The notes under the pieces: model-generated
What the model was told of the DNA's origin: nothing
Database searches by the model: none
The model's input: the letters and a program-made list of their open reading frames with translations, nothing else
DNA from: Aquila chrysaetos chrysaetos
Taxonomy: Eukaryota; Chordata; Aves; Accipitriformes; Accipitridae
DNA length: 64,000 nt
Assembly (NCBI RefSeq): GCF_900496995.4
Contig: NW_024470325.1
Location: 591,012 to 655,011 of the forward strand
Direction: 5' to 3'
Part shown: positions 23,867-35,700 of the stretch, in pieces
Layout: each line of letters opens with the position of its first letter
How positions within the stretch are numbered: the first letter of the stretch is position 1
Made by a program: the position numbers and the translations under genes

Positions 23867-24020
23867 TGTGGTGGGTTGACCCTGGCTGGATGCCAGTTGC
23901 CCACCAAATCCACTCTATCACTCCCTTTTTTCATCTGGACAGGGGGAGAAAATATAACAAAAGGCTCGTGGGTCAACATAAGGACAGTTTAATAAAGTGA
24001 TAGCAAAGGTCGCGCATGTA
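23867..24020 (-). mobile_element. LTR family 3, end fragment
   Basis: It starts TGTGGTGGGTTGACCCTGG directly after the array and matches the start of the element at 18449. Beyond about 24020 the family similarity fades. Confidence 0.6.
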
Positions 24021-24649
24021 GGAGTCACTCAGAAAATCAGTATTGTCTCAACATTGTCATCAGGGACATGGACAGTACGTTACCTGACCACGGCCTGCTT
24101 GGAGCGCAGTGGCTGATCCCAAGGACAGAATGTGCGGTACAAGGCTCCTGCAAGGTACCTGGCTAGAGCCGTTAGAGGTAACCGCATAGCTACTGTCAAA
24201 AAGGATGGATTGCAACTGTTGCCATAACATCGATGAAGAAATCATGAGCTTTAAACAAACTTTGCTTCATTATAATACCAAAACACACCTCCTGGTCGAA
24301 GGCTACCCGCCTCCAAGACTTACCACGCCTCAGACACTGACCCTGCGCCTGCGTGATAGCCTCGCTCGAGAAGGGCGGAGACATGATAATTGTATTCTGA
24401 GAAGGGCGGAGACTCCTGAGGCAGAGGTGGAGCAAGGTGTGTTACTAAGCATAAAAGATGACTTTTGAACAATGGGAATTTGAAGCTTCCCCACCAAGGA
24501 CCACGACGATTGACAACGCAGCATTAGCTGGACCTGGGACTGTTAGGATGTCTTGAGATCAGCGGTGGTAGCTATAACCTCTCTTTCTCCTCTCTCTAAA
24601 CTTAACTTTACTTTTCTCCTTTCTTTCACCCATCTCTACCTATCGCGTG
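24020..24649 (+). mobile_element. LTR-like fragment, family 4 (tentative)
   Basis: It shares a ccaaaacacacctcc segment and the downstream cccgcctcca-like region with 60560-60720. It is probably part of another retroviral LTR. Edges and orientation are uncertain. Confidence 0.35.
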
Positions 24650-25229
24650 TGTCCTAGTTTCAGCTGGGATAGAGCTAACTGTCTTCCTAGTAGCTGGTAC
24701 GGTGCTATGTTTTGAGTTCAGTATGTGAAGAATGTTGATAACACTGATGTTTTCAGTTGCTGCTAGTAGTGTTTAGACTAATGTCAAGGATTTTTCAGCT
24801 TCTCATCCCCAGCCAGCGAGAAAGCTGGAGGGGCACAAGAAGTTGGCACAGGACACAGCCAGGGCACCTGACCCAAACTGGCCAACAGGGTATTCCATAC
24901 CGTGTGACGTCCCATCTAGTATAGGAACTGGGAAGTGGGGGCGGGGAATCGCCGCTCGGGGACTACCGGGGTGCCGGTCGGCGGGTGGTGAGCAATTGCA
25001 CTGCGCATCATTTGTACATTTCAATTCTTTCATTATTGCTGTTGTCGTTTTATTAGTGTTATCATTCTCATTATTAGTTTCTTCTTTTCTGTTCTATTAA
25101 AGTGTTCTTATCTCAACCCGTGGGTTTTGTTTCTTTTTCCCGATTTTCTCCCCCATCCCACTGGGTGGGGGGGGGAGTGAGTGAACGGCTGCGTGGTGCT
25201 TAGTTGCTGGCTGGGGTTAAACCACGACA
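24650..25229 (+). mobile_element. solo LTR, family 1, subgroup I
   Basis: 580 bp, TGTCCTAGTTTCAGC to AACCACGACA. Flanks are GCGTG and GTGTG, a target-site duplication with one transition. Diagnostic bases (gagctaac, ggccaacaggg, cccgtggg, gctgcgtgg, ccacgaca) are shared with the 3' LTR of the large ERV (44150-44730) and not with its 5' LTR. Confidence 0.9.
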
Positions 25230-25339
25230 GTGTGCCTCTTCACAGGCAATACAATAAAGATTACTGTGTGATTACTGCTATCCCCTTTGATGTTGGTCAC
25301 CTTAATTTTACACCTTTGAGATCGTAGCAAATGAACCAT

Positions 25340-25900
25340 CACGAGTCAACCAAGTGGACCGTGACAGCTGTGTGCCGCCCCCTGCTCTCTACAGGACTCA
25401 GGAACTGCCAGGTCTGTCTCCTTTGCTAGGGGGATTTCTGTCACCCACAGTAATCATTTCAGTCATGTCCCAGATAGAGTTCTGTGGCCCCACTGGAGTG
25501 GACCACTTCTTCTGTGATTTCACCCCATTGCTGGAGCTTTCACACACTGGCACTGTGACACTCGTGCTCTTTGTTGTCATGCCCTGCTTTTTGGATCCCG
25601 TCCTCCCCTTCCTGTTCACATGGTCATCCTGTGTGCATCAGAGCTGCCACCCTGAGGAACGCCTCCCATCCGGGACAGGCAGGCAGAAAGACTTCACCTG
25701 CTTCTCCCGCCTCACTAGTGCCACTGTTTTCTATGACACCCTCATCCTTGGGTGTGTGATGCCCAGAACAGCCCTCCTGAGAGAGTTTGACAAAGCCCCT
25801 TATCTACGCCATCCTCACATCCCTGTTCACTCCTCTTATCTACAGCCTGTGGACTAGAAAGGTTGGGGGAGGGGGACACTGAGAAAAATGCTCAGGGAAG
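25340..25900 (+). pseudogene. olfactory receptor pseudogene, different subfamily
   Basis: It spans from the end of TM3 (DR followed by a scrambled CRPLLYRT) to after TM7. Recognisable pieces are FCGPTGVDHFFCDF and LLELS in the second extracellular loop, PSGTGRQK before TM6, VMPRTA, and a damaged FTPLIYSL. These pieces fall in more than one frame, so at least two indels are present, and everything before TM3 is missing. The loop pattern resembles OR families such as OR6/OR10/OR11 rather than the OR14-like genes of this window. It starts about 110 bp after a solo LTR. Confidence 0.8.
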
Positions 25901-26099
25901 CTGTGAGCTGCACGGAGAGCCCATGGGAATTGTGGGCCTGCAGGAAGAGATCGCTTCTGGTTCTCTTTTGAACCAGCCCAGAGGACCTGGACTGGCATGT
26001 GCGGTGTCCTGGGCACTCCCCTGCAAGTGTGGGATATGAAGACGGGTTTTGGTGTGCGACGGAGCAGAGAGGTGCTGGTGGAGCTGGCTGGTGTCATCA

Positions 26100-26480
26100 C
26101 GAGGCCTCTCTGAAATATCTTGGAAGGGGCAGAGAGATCAGGGAGGTTCCAAGATCCTCAGAAAAGGCAAATCTCAAACCCATCTCCAAGAAGGGCAAAA
26201 AGGAGGATGGGGAGTGTTACAGGTTGGCCACCTTCACCTCCGTCCCTGACAAGGGGGCAGGGAAAATGCTCTTGCAGCCATCTCCATCACTTGAAGGACA
26301 AGAAAAGGATTGCTGAACCCATGTGGGAGGGGAAAGAAGGGCATGCTGTGGAGCTGGACTTTTGCAAGTCCTTGGATGTAGTTTCCCGTAGTCTCCTTAC
26401 AGCGGACTGTTGACATGTGGACTGAAGATGTGGACAATGCAGTGCATGGGAAGCTGGCTGGATGATCAGGAACAAATTCC
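26100..26480 (+). mobile_element. CR1 LINE, reverse transcriptase remnant
   Basis: One frame shows ISKKGKKED followed by a degraded YR-ATFTSVPDK-GKML, and then LDFCKSLDVVSRSLL. These match the opening blocks of CR1 ORF2 reverse transcriptase (KKGKKEDP-NYRP and DFSKAFDTVSH). Stop codons and frame shifts are present. Confidence 0.75.
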
Positions 26481-26859
26481 ATCAGTGGTACAAAGTCCTC
26501 TGAGGAGCTAGATACTAGCAGAATCCCTCCGTGATCAGCAAAATTTCATAAAAGATCATTAAAAGATGGAAAATAAGACTTTTTCTGCTATTACATAGGT
26601 TTCCTTTTCTGCATAGGCTTCAACATTTTTCTAAAACTTACATTCTGGACTTGCTTCAGTTGCCCGCACAGAGGTGGCTGTGGTATCCAAGCTGCCCTGT
26701 GGTAACTGAAGCAGCCATGTGGGAAAAGTGATGCAGGAATCCTTCGGATGTATGAGTGGGTTTGCAGGCAGGGAACCTCGGGGGTGGTGCAGGGCATCAC
26801 CTTCCTCCAGTGCTGCTGGGTAGGCTGTGAAGAGGCCTCTCAAGCTCAGCAGACACTAT

Positions 26860-26990
26860 GTCCCCTTGGATGGTGGCTGGGAGGTCACTTCTGACTGGTC
26901 AGCAGCAGCAGGGAGAGAGATACTCTGAGGTCATGAAGGTCATCAGGAAGCCGCCCTCAACAAGACGACACATTTGGGGAGGTCAGGAGG
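26860..26990 (+). repeat. degenerate tandem-repeat outlier
   Basis: It contains ggtggctgggaggtcacttctg and a cagcagcagg element like the units at 27640-28350, on the other side of the telomere-like stretch. Confidence 0.4.
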
Positions 26991-27129
26991 AGCCTGGGCA
27001 AAAGAAATGGGAGATCTGGGGGAGGGAAGAGGGGCTTGACCAACAGACACGAAAGATTTTGAAGAGGTAAAATGGGTTAAGGGGACGTTGCTGTGAAAAC
27101 ACTGACTGTGAAAACATTCCTGTTAAGAC

Positions 27130-27550
27130 CCTACACTATCTCTAACTAGTAAGCTTAAGCCCTAACCCTACCCCTAAATACTCCTACTCCCCCTGACAGT
27201 AATCCACTGTTACTAACCTAACTGAGCTTAGGCTATCGCTAACCTCAAAGCTTACATCTAAGTCAAATCCCAAAGCCATAACCCCTTACCCTTACACTTA
27301 CCCGGTTGCTCAGCCTAGCCCCTAGCCTCTACCCCTAATATTAACATGTTGGCCTTAATCCTAGCCCTCGCCCCAGACCTAAACAAAACCCTAACCCACC
27401 ATGCTAGCCCGCACCTTAAACACTAGCCAGGGAACCTCAGCAGGACACCAAACTCTCTCCCTAAGCCTTTGCCTAATCCCCAACCCTGAAAGGTGAGCTC
27501 TAATCCCTAAAATCCAACCTCAACACCGAATCCCTGAAGCTCTCTTTCCC
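27130..27550 (+). repeat. degenerate telomere-like (CCCTAA) stretch
   Basis: About 400 bp rich in taaccctaaccc, ccctaaccc, cctaacc and ccctaa variants at irregular spacing, C-rich on the plus strand. This is the pattern of an old interstitial telomeric sequence. It is internal to the window, so it is not a present chromosome end. Confidence 0.75.
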
Positions 27551-27639
27551 ACATTCTACTCCCCTCATCTTGGTCACCTCTCCTCAACTTTATGTAAGCT
27601 GTTTGGCCCCTTGGGACTGGGGCAGGGATCGTGAGGTCC

Positions 27640-28350
27640 CAGAACAGTCGCATGGCATTGGGAGAGGAATGTGAGGTGACCTGTATCTGATGAGCTCGTA
27701 GGCCACAAGGAGGAGATGGGTAGGAATGCTATGGTAAGATCAGCTGTGCCTCAGGATCTCATGGGACAGCAGGGGGCACAAGGCTGGGAAGGTGGCTGCG
27801 AGGTCCCTTCTGTCCTTGGAGTTGATAGGCCAGCAGCAGGAGCACGGCTGGGAAAGGGACTGTGAGGTCACTTCTTTCTGAAGGAGCTGATAGGTCAGCC
27901 CTTGACTCATGGCTGGGATATCTGCTTTTACCCTCACATCTGCCAGTGTCTCTGACAGGCCAGCAAACCATGTTGATTGTGAGAATCCCTTTCCCTAAGT
28001 ACCTGGTAGGCCCGTCCAGGAAGAGGGCTCGGATATGGGTTCTCACACCTCTTCTGCCTGAGTACGTGACGGGACAGCAGCAGGCATGTGGCTTGGAAGA
28101 TCATGGTGAGGTTACTTCTGGCTGGTCAGTTGACATGCCACAAGAGGGCTGATGGGTTAGGCTATCACTCTGACACCAATTATGTCTGAGAAGCTCATAG
28201 GCCAGCAGGAGGCACATGGCCATGAAAGCGAGTGTGAGGTCATTGGAATCTCCAATCTCTTGGAGTCATTGGCCATCAGGAAGACACATGGCTGGCATGT
28301 CGGCTGTGGCATCACTTCTGCCTGAGAATCTGACAGCCAGCAGCAGGCAC
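27640..28350 (+). repeat. degenerate tandem repeat of roughly 70-90 bp units
   Basis: The motif set gagctgataggccagcagcagg, then cacatggctgggaagg, then ctgtgaggtcacttctg recurs about seven to nine times with much divergence. A stray gagctgataggccaggacc occurs at 21858. No coding potential was seen. Confidence 0.65.
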
Positions 28351-28439
28351 GTGCCTTGGTTGTTGTTCTGTAGCTGGAGGTTCTGGTTTGTTACGTCCCC
28401 AATAAGAAAGGCACGCAGCCTCGGTGCAGTATCATTTAA

Positions 28440-29640
28440 AATACCATTTGAGAGAGCAAACACTACAGTGAATAAGGCCAATTACATACAGGGCTGTATT
28501 AGGAGGAGCGTGGCCACCCAGGCAAGGCTGTTCTCATCCCTCTGGCCTCGGCACTGGTGTGGCCACATCTGGACTAGTGTGTCTGGGAGGAGTGGGGAAG
28601 AACTGGAGCAGTCCCAGAGAACATCTACCAGGATGGGCACTGGGGCCTCTGGAGAGGCTGAAGGACTTGGGCTTCTTTAGCCTGGTGAAGTGGAGGCTCA
28701 GGGCACTATAGTAGTAGAGTGCATCTGCGTGAAGGGTGGCTTCAGAGATGATGGAGGTTTTCTTGGTGAAGAGGGAAGAGAAGGAAACCTGCACAAAGTG
28801 CAGCTTGGAAGGTTCAGACTGGATGTGTTGAGAAAGAAATGTCACTCAAAGGGTAGCCTTGTGGTGCAAGAGGTCACCCAGAGAGAGCCCGGATCAGCCC
28901 ATGGCGTTGTGTTTCAAGGGAAAACCAGCCAGGCTGGAGAGACATCAGCAAAGGAATAGAAATGCCGGGGTGGGAGCTAGGTGGGAAAGCAAGATGGACA
29001 TCAACAGCCTGAAGGGGAAGAGATAAGGCATGGGACAGGTTATGACAGCCTGCAGTAGAGATGGCCAAGTGCTCTGGCAAGGCTGAAAGGCAGAACAGGT
29101 CCAAGGTATTTGTTGTCTTGGCTTTGTCAGCTGCCTCCGCCACCAAGGCCTACCAGGCAAAACTGGTTTTGAGGGTCTGGACTTAGTTTCTTCCTCACCC
29201 CTGCTTGGGGAGGCTGGGAGGTGTTGCACAGTTTTCCTACGCTTGGCCTTGCTCGCCCTCACATCCTGCTGACCCAGGAAGAGCCCTGAGCCATGCATGA
29301 GGGACAGGATCTGCTTTCCCAGGGCCTGAGGATCAGGGCTTGGCCTTTCTGCTGCATAAAACAAACCAAGGGTTTTCTCAGCATTACAACCACCTGCACA
29401 GTGCTTTTGCCTACCTGCAATCACAGCCTCCAATTATCTGCTCTAACAAGTCCCTGGGGAGGCTTTGCCAGTAATGGCCCTCAGTGGGGCCCATTAATGC
29501 TTCAAGGTACTTTGCTTCTGACTTGGACTTCTTGAGAAGTTTCTTTCAGTCTGCTCTCAGTAGCTGAGGTTCATGGGCTCAGCCTCAAACACACCATGGG
29601 GCTCATTAAGATACAGAAAGCCCTAATGAGCCTTGTTTCT
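28440..29640 (+). repeat. paralogous segment (partner at about 54780-55970)
   Basis: Aligned by eye over about 1.1 kb with 54780-55970, at perhaps 60-65% identity. Shared phrases include gatggacatcaacagcct (tggacatcaacagcct), gagccatg-atg-gggacaggatct and cagtaatg-ccctcagtggg. A CR1 piece (about 28470-28930) forms its first part. Confidence 0.65.
28470..28930 (+). mobile_element. CR1 LINE 3' fragment
   Basis: It shows gaggagcgtggccacccaggcaag, tctggagaggctgaaggac and ggttcagactggatgtgttg, a diverged CR1 3' region. Confidence 0.7.
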
Positions 29641-29649
29641 TCCTGCAAT

Positions 29650-30560
29650 TCTCTTCAAGTCTTCAAGACTTGTACAGCTAATTAGAAAAACTTCATAGTG
29701 TAGTTAAGGAGGAAGATTTCAAAGTGCACCTATACCCATGATTTTTTTCTTTTAAAGGGTAGGTTTTCTTACTCTTCAGTATAGAGAAGAGGTGATAGAA
29801 GCATTCTCCAAGTGATAATGATCCAGAGTGTCCGCTCTGGAGGTCTGGACAGCTAGGAAATGCAGTCCCTTGAGCTCTGACACTGTATGGACAACCTTGC
29901 TCCTCACCTCTCAAACCTCACCACTTCTGACCTTGGCCACCTGGGGCTTACATCTCTGTTCCTTGCCTCAGACTTCTCCACTGATCTCTACAGCTGGAGG
30001 TTACAGCTCCATTGCATCATCTCCCCTCTGCTCTCCTTAGAGAACTGCCTGCACACAGGACCAGAAGAATTTTTCCTGTTTGCAAGCAAAGCAAAGAAAA
30101 TCATGATGAAGTTTCATAAACAATAAGTCACACTCCTTAACCACATGCGATGTACAAGCTGCCCCTAATGAGGCTGTCTTTCTACAGGGGATAGTCTTAT
30201 GAGAAATGTTTGTGATAGATACTAAAAAGTTAGAGATAAACAAAATTAAAGAATTGGCTAAAGAGACAATTAGGCTACTGGAGGACAGGCAAGCTGTTAG
30301 CTCCCTGAAGTTCAAAGCAGCTGCATAGGGGAGGGGTATCTTGATGAACAAAGAGTACAGGAAGGAGAGAAGTGGATCATAATGGAAAGGGCCTTTGCCT
30401 AGGCAGTCTGCATCTGAAAAGATGACTTTCAGAAATGGTCATTGTGTCAGGACAGGTGTAAGTATATGAAAGACTAGAGCAACTAAATACACCATAGGAC
30501 AGGCAAAACAGTGGCAACAAAGTTATAGGGGAGGACTGATATTTCTTTGGAATGTCCTCT
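29650..30560. other. no gene recognised
   Basis: No domain or repeat family could be assigned. Confidence 0.4.
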
Positions 30561-30569
30561 GTAAAGGGT

Positions 30570-31535
30570 CATGGAATTGGTAGGGGTTTCTTGAGAGTGA
30601 AGGCAAACCAATGTTGCACCCATCTTCTAAAGAGGCCAAAAGTGCAACCCAGGGAACCACAGGCTGTACAAGGTCACTTTGATGAGGAGCGTGCCATTGA
30701 ATGACTCCTCATGGGTGACATTCCTGGGCACCTAAAAAAGGACAACATTGGCATGGACTTCCCAAGGGTAAATCATGCCTTTCCAACCTGTTTGCTGTCA
30801 TGATGAAGGAAGTGCATTTGTGCATGAGGGGAGCACGGTGGATGTTGTTTACCTGCACTTCAGCAAGACTTTTGGCACAGTGTCCCTCAATATTCTCCTA
30901 CTCAAGTTAGGACAGTACGGTCTGGATGGATAGACAAAGAGATGGGCAAAACACCAGTTGGATGATGAGGCTGAGAGCGCAGTGGTGAAGGGGCCATACC
31001 CTACCTGGAGGCCAGTGGGACATATTGGCGCATTGTGGGGCTGCACAGGGGACTCTCCTGGGCGCTGTGCAGTGTAACACCTGTATCCATGACCTGGAGG
31101 AGGCAACTCTCACCACGTTTGTTGATGGCGCTATATTGGGAGGACCATTCCTGTGCCTTGGGATGCCATTCAGGGGAACCTAACAGGCAGAAGGACTGTC
31201 CTGTCAGGGGCTTTGTGAGATACAAGAAAGACAAAGGCCAGATCCTGCGCCTGAGATTGACTAGCACACTGCAGTGGCAGGGGAAGGGGACTGCCTGGCC
31301 AGAGAGCACCTCTGAGGAAACAGCCCTGGTGGTGCTGGGGAACAGAAGGCAAAACACGATCCAGCAGTGATCCGCATGATCCAGGGCTACCTGGTAGCAG
31401 AGGTGGCCAGCAGTGTCCTGGAGTGTAGAAAGAAGAGCCTCACCAAAAGACTGAGGGAAATTATTGTCTCCCCTGCCCATCACTTGTCAAGCCACCTGTA
31501 CACTACTGTGTCCATTTTTGGGACCCTGGTTCAAG
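30570..31535 (+). mobile_element. CR1 LINE, 5' part (interrupted)
   Basis: Diverged CR1 ORF2 and 3' sequence. VDVVYLHFSKTFGTVS and LLLKLGQYGLDG correspond to reverse transcriptase blocks, and the later ggtttgtgaga-like and caccaaaagactgaggg stretches are typical. It resumes at 32014 after an LTR insertion. Confidence 0.75.
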
Positions 31536-32013
31536 TGTCCTGGGTCTGGCTGGGGTGGGGTTCATTTCCTTCGTAGCAGCCCCTATGGTGTTCTGTTTTG
31601 CATTGGTGCCTAAAACAGTGTTGATAACACACCAGCATTTTAGTTGTTGCTGAATAGTGTTTGCACAGCGTCAAGGCCGCCTCTGTTTCTCACTCTGCTG
31701 CCTCCCAGAGAGTAGGCTGGGGATGGGCGAGAAGTTGGGGGGCAATGGGACACAGCCAGGCCAGCTGACCCCATCTGACCAAAGGGATATTCCATACCAT
31801 ATGACGTCATGCTCAGCAATAAAAGCTCGGGCAGAGGATGAAGAAGGTGGAGTTTCCTGTCGTTCAAGGTGTCTGTTGAAGGGAGACTGGCTGGGTGTCG
31901 GTCTGCTTGTGGGAGGTGGTAAGTGATTGCCTTTGCATTGCCTGTTGGGTTGGGTTTAGATTTGTTTTAATCTTTTTCCATTCACCTATTATCTGTATTT
32001 ATCCCAACCCACA
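31536..32013 (+). mobile_element. LTR family 1, old relative, truncated, inside CR1
   Basis: It starts TGTCCTGGGTCTGGCTGG and carries gatattccataccatatgacg and a gtcggtctgcttgtgggagg region. It ends early, at tcccaacccacaag, before the usual ...CCACGACA end. Confidence 0.7.
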
Positions 32014-32420
32014 AGCTGCACAACAGCTCCATGCAGCAGCATGGGTAGAGACCTGGCCAGCTAAGGAGTGCTCTGAGAAGGGCCTGGGCAGCAGGATGAT
32101 GCCATATGAGCCAGTGGGCCTCCCATTTCAAAAGGAGAGTGGAGAAACTGGAGAAGGTCTGGAGGAGGTCTGCCAAGGTGGAGTGAGGGGCTTAAGGCAC
32201 GAGCTGTGAGGAGAGTCTGAGGGAACTGGGCCTCTCCAGCCTGCTGAAGGAGGCATGGGGCCACCTAAGAAGAGCCTACAGCTACCTGGAGAGATGGTGG
32301 AGCCAAGCTGTCTTCTGCAATGGCCAATGATATGACAGAGGCAACAGCCACAAATTGCCTCTTGGGAGCTTTAGGCTGAGCCTGAGGAAAAATAAAATGG
32401 ACTAGGAGGAGTGTTGTTGT
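32014..32420 (+). mobile_element. CR1 LINE, 3' part
   Basis: It continues the element at 30570-31535, with gaggagagtctgagggaactgg and cctctccagcctgctgaagg. The end is near 32420. Confidence 0.7.
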
Positions 32421-34310
32421 GATCTGCACCTTTGGAGCTCTTCTTTGCTCTTCAAAGTCACAGCGAGCCTGGAGGCTGGACTAGACACTCCCCAACAGTC
32501 TCTTGCCCACCAGCCCTTCCAGGAGCCTGTGCCTTGCCACACGCTGTACAAGAAGAGATCGAGTTGGAGGTGACGGTCCCTACATCATACGCTGATCAGA
32601 CAATTCAGGGTGAAAGGGAGCTCAGGAGGTCTGTAGTCCAATGCCCAGCTCCAAGCAGGGCCAGCCCTGAGGTCAGGCCAGGTTGCTCAGTAAATGTCAG
32701 CAGCCACAGAGAGAGTTGACACATGAACCAGGCATCTAGGCCACCATTACAGAAATGGAGATGAGGCATTTGACCAGCTCCCTGAACACATCTGTGGGTA
32801 TCCCACGCCTCCTAGACATTCCTGGGAACATCCACATTCTTGTGCACAGGAGTGGGTTCCTTATGCAAGTTTCCTGGCATATCTGCAGACCAATGGGGTG
32901 CTTTAGGCTGCAAACAGAACTGAAAGAAAGCCTGTGACTGGGGTCCTATCAGCTTACTTGCTACAAGAGAGGGAGATGGAGGGATCTCAGAGCTTCCAGG
33001 TTCCTGCTGAAGATTTAAGGCCTCTGAGATAGCAGCAGAAGATAACAGTTTTGAACTGGCATAGCCTTTAGATCATCTCACATGTGATGGCTCTGCTCCC
33101 CCATTTCAATCATTGGCACCTGGAAACCACCCCTGCTTTTCCTTCCTCTCCTCCCAAAACCTGACCAAGGGATGACAGGAAGAAAGGAAGCAGAAAGGCC
33201 CTAGGCCTCCATGAATCAGCTGGGGTCTGGCACTTGGAGGGCCACAGAGTCCTTCCATTGTGCAACCCATAAAGAATCAAGCTGGGAAGTGAGCCTGCAA
33301 ATCCGAATCAACAAGGTCCATGGACAGGCAAGGCTGCGCCTATGGCTGTGTCTGGAGACCAGTAGCCCTACAGCATAGATCAAGCTGGGGCTGAAACTCA
33401 GGCCTAAGCTTCAATGGTCTCCTGGGCCCATGGACAGAGGTGTGGGTGGAGGCCGCAGGTGATGCTGCTCAGGGCCCTGACACTGCCATCTTGGACCCCA
33501 CCTGCCACTGCCCTCAATAGGCCAAATTCTCATTCCCTGATGTGCAGGGTCTCCTCTCTGCTACTCTCCTTCTTCCCATCCCTGGGGAACTGGGAGACCC
33601 CAGTTTCATGGTCACTATGGCCAAGGCTGACACTGGCCTTCACATCCCTGACCAGCTCTTCCTCTTCTGGGAGTTCCAGGTCCAGGTGAGCATCAGACTG
33701 GATGGCTTATTCAGAAGCTGACCCACACAGAAGCTCCCACCTCATCAGTTACCTGTCCCATAGAGAATGTCCACATATATCTGAGCTGCCCTGACATCAC
33801 ACAAGGCATCCCCCACTTCCCACCCTCTTTGTCGGTCTCTCCCAAGCATGTTGTGCCTCCATTCACCAAATAACCCGTGGGAGCTGTCCTTCCTCACCTC
33901 AGCTTATGCCACTCATGTCACAGCTCTGCCATGGTACGCAGCGCTCCCGCTGTCCACGCCCCAGGCAGTGGGCTTTGATGTCCATGAGGACTGCAATACC
34001 TCAGGTGTGGCTCCAGGGCCAAGGGCAGACTTGTCACAAGAAAAGCGTCTACCAAGTGATGGGAACCCTTGTCTAGAAAGGCTTTGCTTCTCAGCAGAGG
34101 CATGCTGGAGTAGATGGCAACATCATGATGAATGAGGCTCCCACAAAGAGCAAAAGCTGCAGTCCCCAAGGCCAGAGAGAAAGAGGCCTGGGCTGTGCAG
34201 CCCTGGCAGGAGAGGGGTTTGCTGTCCCAGGTGACTCTGCAGCGCTGTGGGACCTGTGTCAGAGGTGAAGCTCATCTTCAAGAAGGACAAGTCCCTGGGG
34301 GAGGACAGCC
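32421..34310. other. no gene recognised
   Basis: Unique-looking sequence. The short open frames have no family motif. Confidence 0.4.
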
Positions 34311-34319
34311 TGTGATCCA

Positions 34320-34890
34320 GCCACACTGTGGACATCATGCTGGGGGTCGACCAGCTAGATAGCAGCTCCACAGAGAAGGATCTTGAGGTCCCAGAGGACA
34401 AGCAGCTGAGCATGAGCGAGCAATGCACCCTCATGGCAAAGGCCAGTAGCCTCCTGGGCTGCATGAGGAGAAGCCTTGCTGGCAGATGGAGGGAGGTGAT
34501 CCTTCCCCTCTACTCAGCACTGCTGAGGCCACAGCTGGAGTGCTGTGTCAAGCGCTGCGCTGCCCAGTGCATCAAACTTGTTGACCTAAAGCAAGTGCAG
34601 CAAAGGGCCACAAAGCTGGTTTATGTGACTGTAGCATCTTTCCTAGGAGGAAAGGCTGAGAGATGTGGGACTGTTCAGCCTGGAGAAGAAAAGGCTGAGG
34701 GGGATCTTATTAATGTGTATAAAATTCCATCTGAACCCAAGGAAACAGTGTTTGACTCTGTGACTCTTTGACCCACCTAGATAAGGTGCTGAGTAACATA
34801 CTGTAGCTGAACCTTCCTCAGCTGAGGGGGTTGAACTGGATGGTCTCCAGAGGTCCCTTCCAATCTCAACATCTCTGTGATTCTCTGAGT
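34320..34890 (+). mobile_element. CR1 LINE 3' end
   Basis: A well-preserved CR1 3' region with gaggtcccagaggacaagc, ctactcagcactgctgagg and the typical terminal ggtctccagaggtcccttcc, then ttctctgag. Confidence 0.9.
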
Positions 34891-35379
34891 ATAAAGGAGA
34901 AAGGTAGGACAGAAAGAAATGAACACCACATAGCCTTGTCCACAAATATTGTGGGATCTCATGGAGGAGACCCAAGCTGGAACAGGGGAGAAGTGTGAGG
35001 AGGAAGGAGCAGCAGAGTTGTTCTGTACCGACTGTTAACCCCTTCTTCAACATCCCCCATGCTCCTCTTGGGTTTGGGATGAGTAGAAGAATTTGGAGCA
35101 AGGGCGTAATATGAGCGTGGGGGAAAGTGTGAGGGCAATGGACTTGAATAATTTTGTCATTGTTTCTCACAATCCAAACCTTTTTTACTTGGCATAAATT
35201 AAATTGGTCTTCCCCAAGTCAACCCTTCTTCTCCTGTGACAGTAATTAGTAAGTGATCTCCCTGTCTTTATCATGACCCAGGAGCTATTCCATCTTATTT
35301 TGTCCCTTTGTCCTTTTGAGTTGGAGGTGTGACTGGGCAGCTGGGTGGGTGTCTGGGTGTTGGGCAAGGCTAACCCACT

Positions 35380-35700
35380 ACAGGACGACCACCTCAGGAC
35401 TGCTGTGTCCAGTGTGGGGCTCACCAGCACAAGGAAGACCCTGACAGACTGGAGAGAGAGTTGCAGAGGCCAGAAGGATGGCTGGGGCCTGGAGCACATT
35501 GTGTACAAGGAGAGGCTGAGAAAGCCGGGGTTAGGAAAAAAGTCCCTTAGAGCCAAACACTGGAGCAAGGACCCAGGCCAGTTGGTGAGATCTCTATCAG
35601 TGGAGATTTTCAAAATCTGTCGAGACAAGCACCTGATGTAGCCGGAGGTGTCTGAGAATGGGCTTGGCTGAGAGTCTGGCTGTGGCAAGAGCTATGGGAC
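35380..35700 (+). mobile_element. CR1 LINE fragment
   Basis: Diverged CR1 with caaggagaggctgagaaagcc and tcagtggagattttcaaaat. Confidence 0.65.

Noticed and set aside
27130-27550. True chromosome end
   Set aside because: The CCCTAA units are decayed and the sequence continues on both sides for tens of kilobases.
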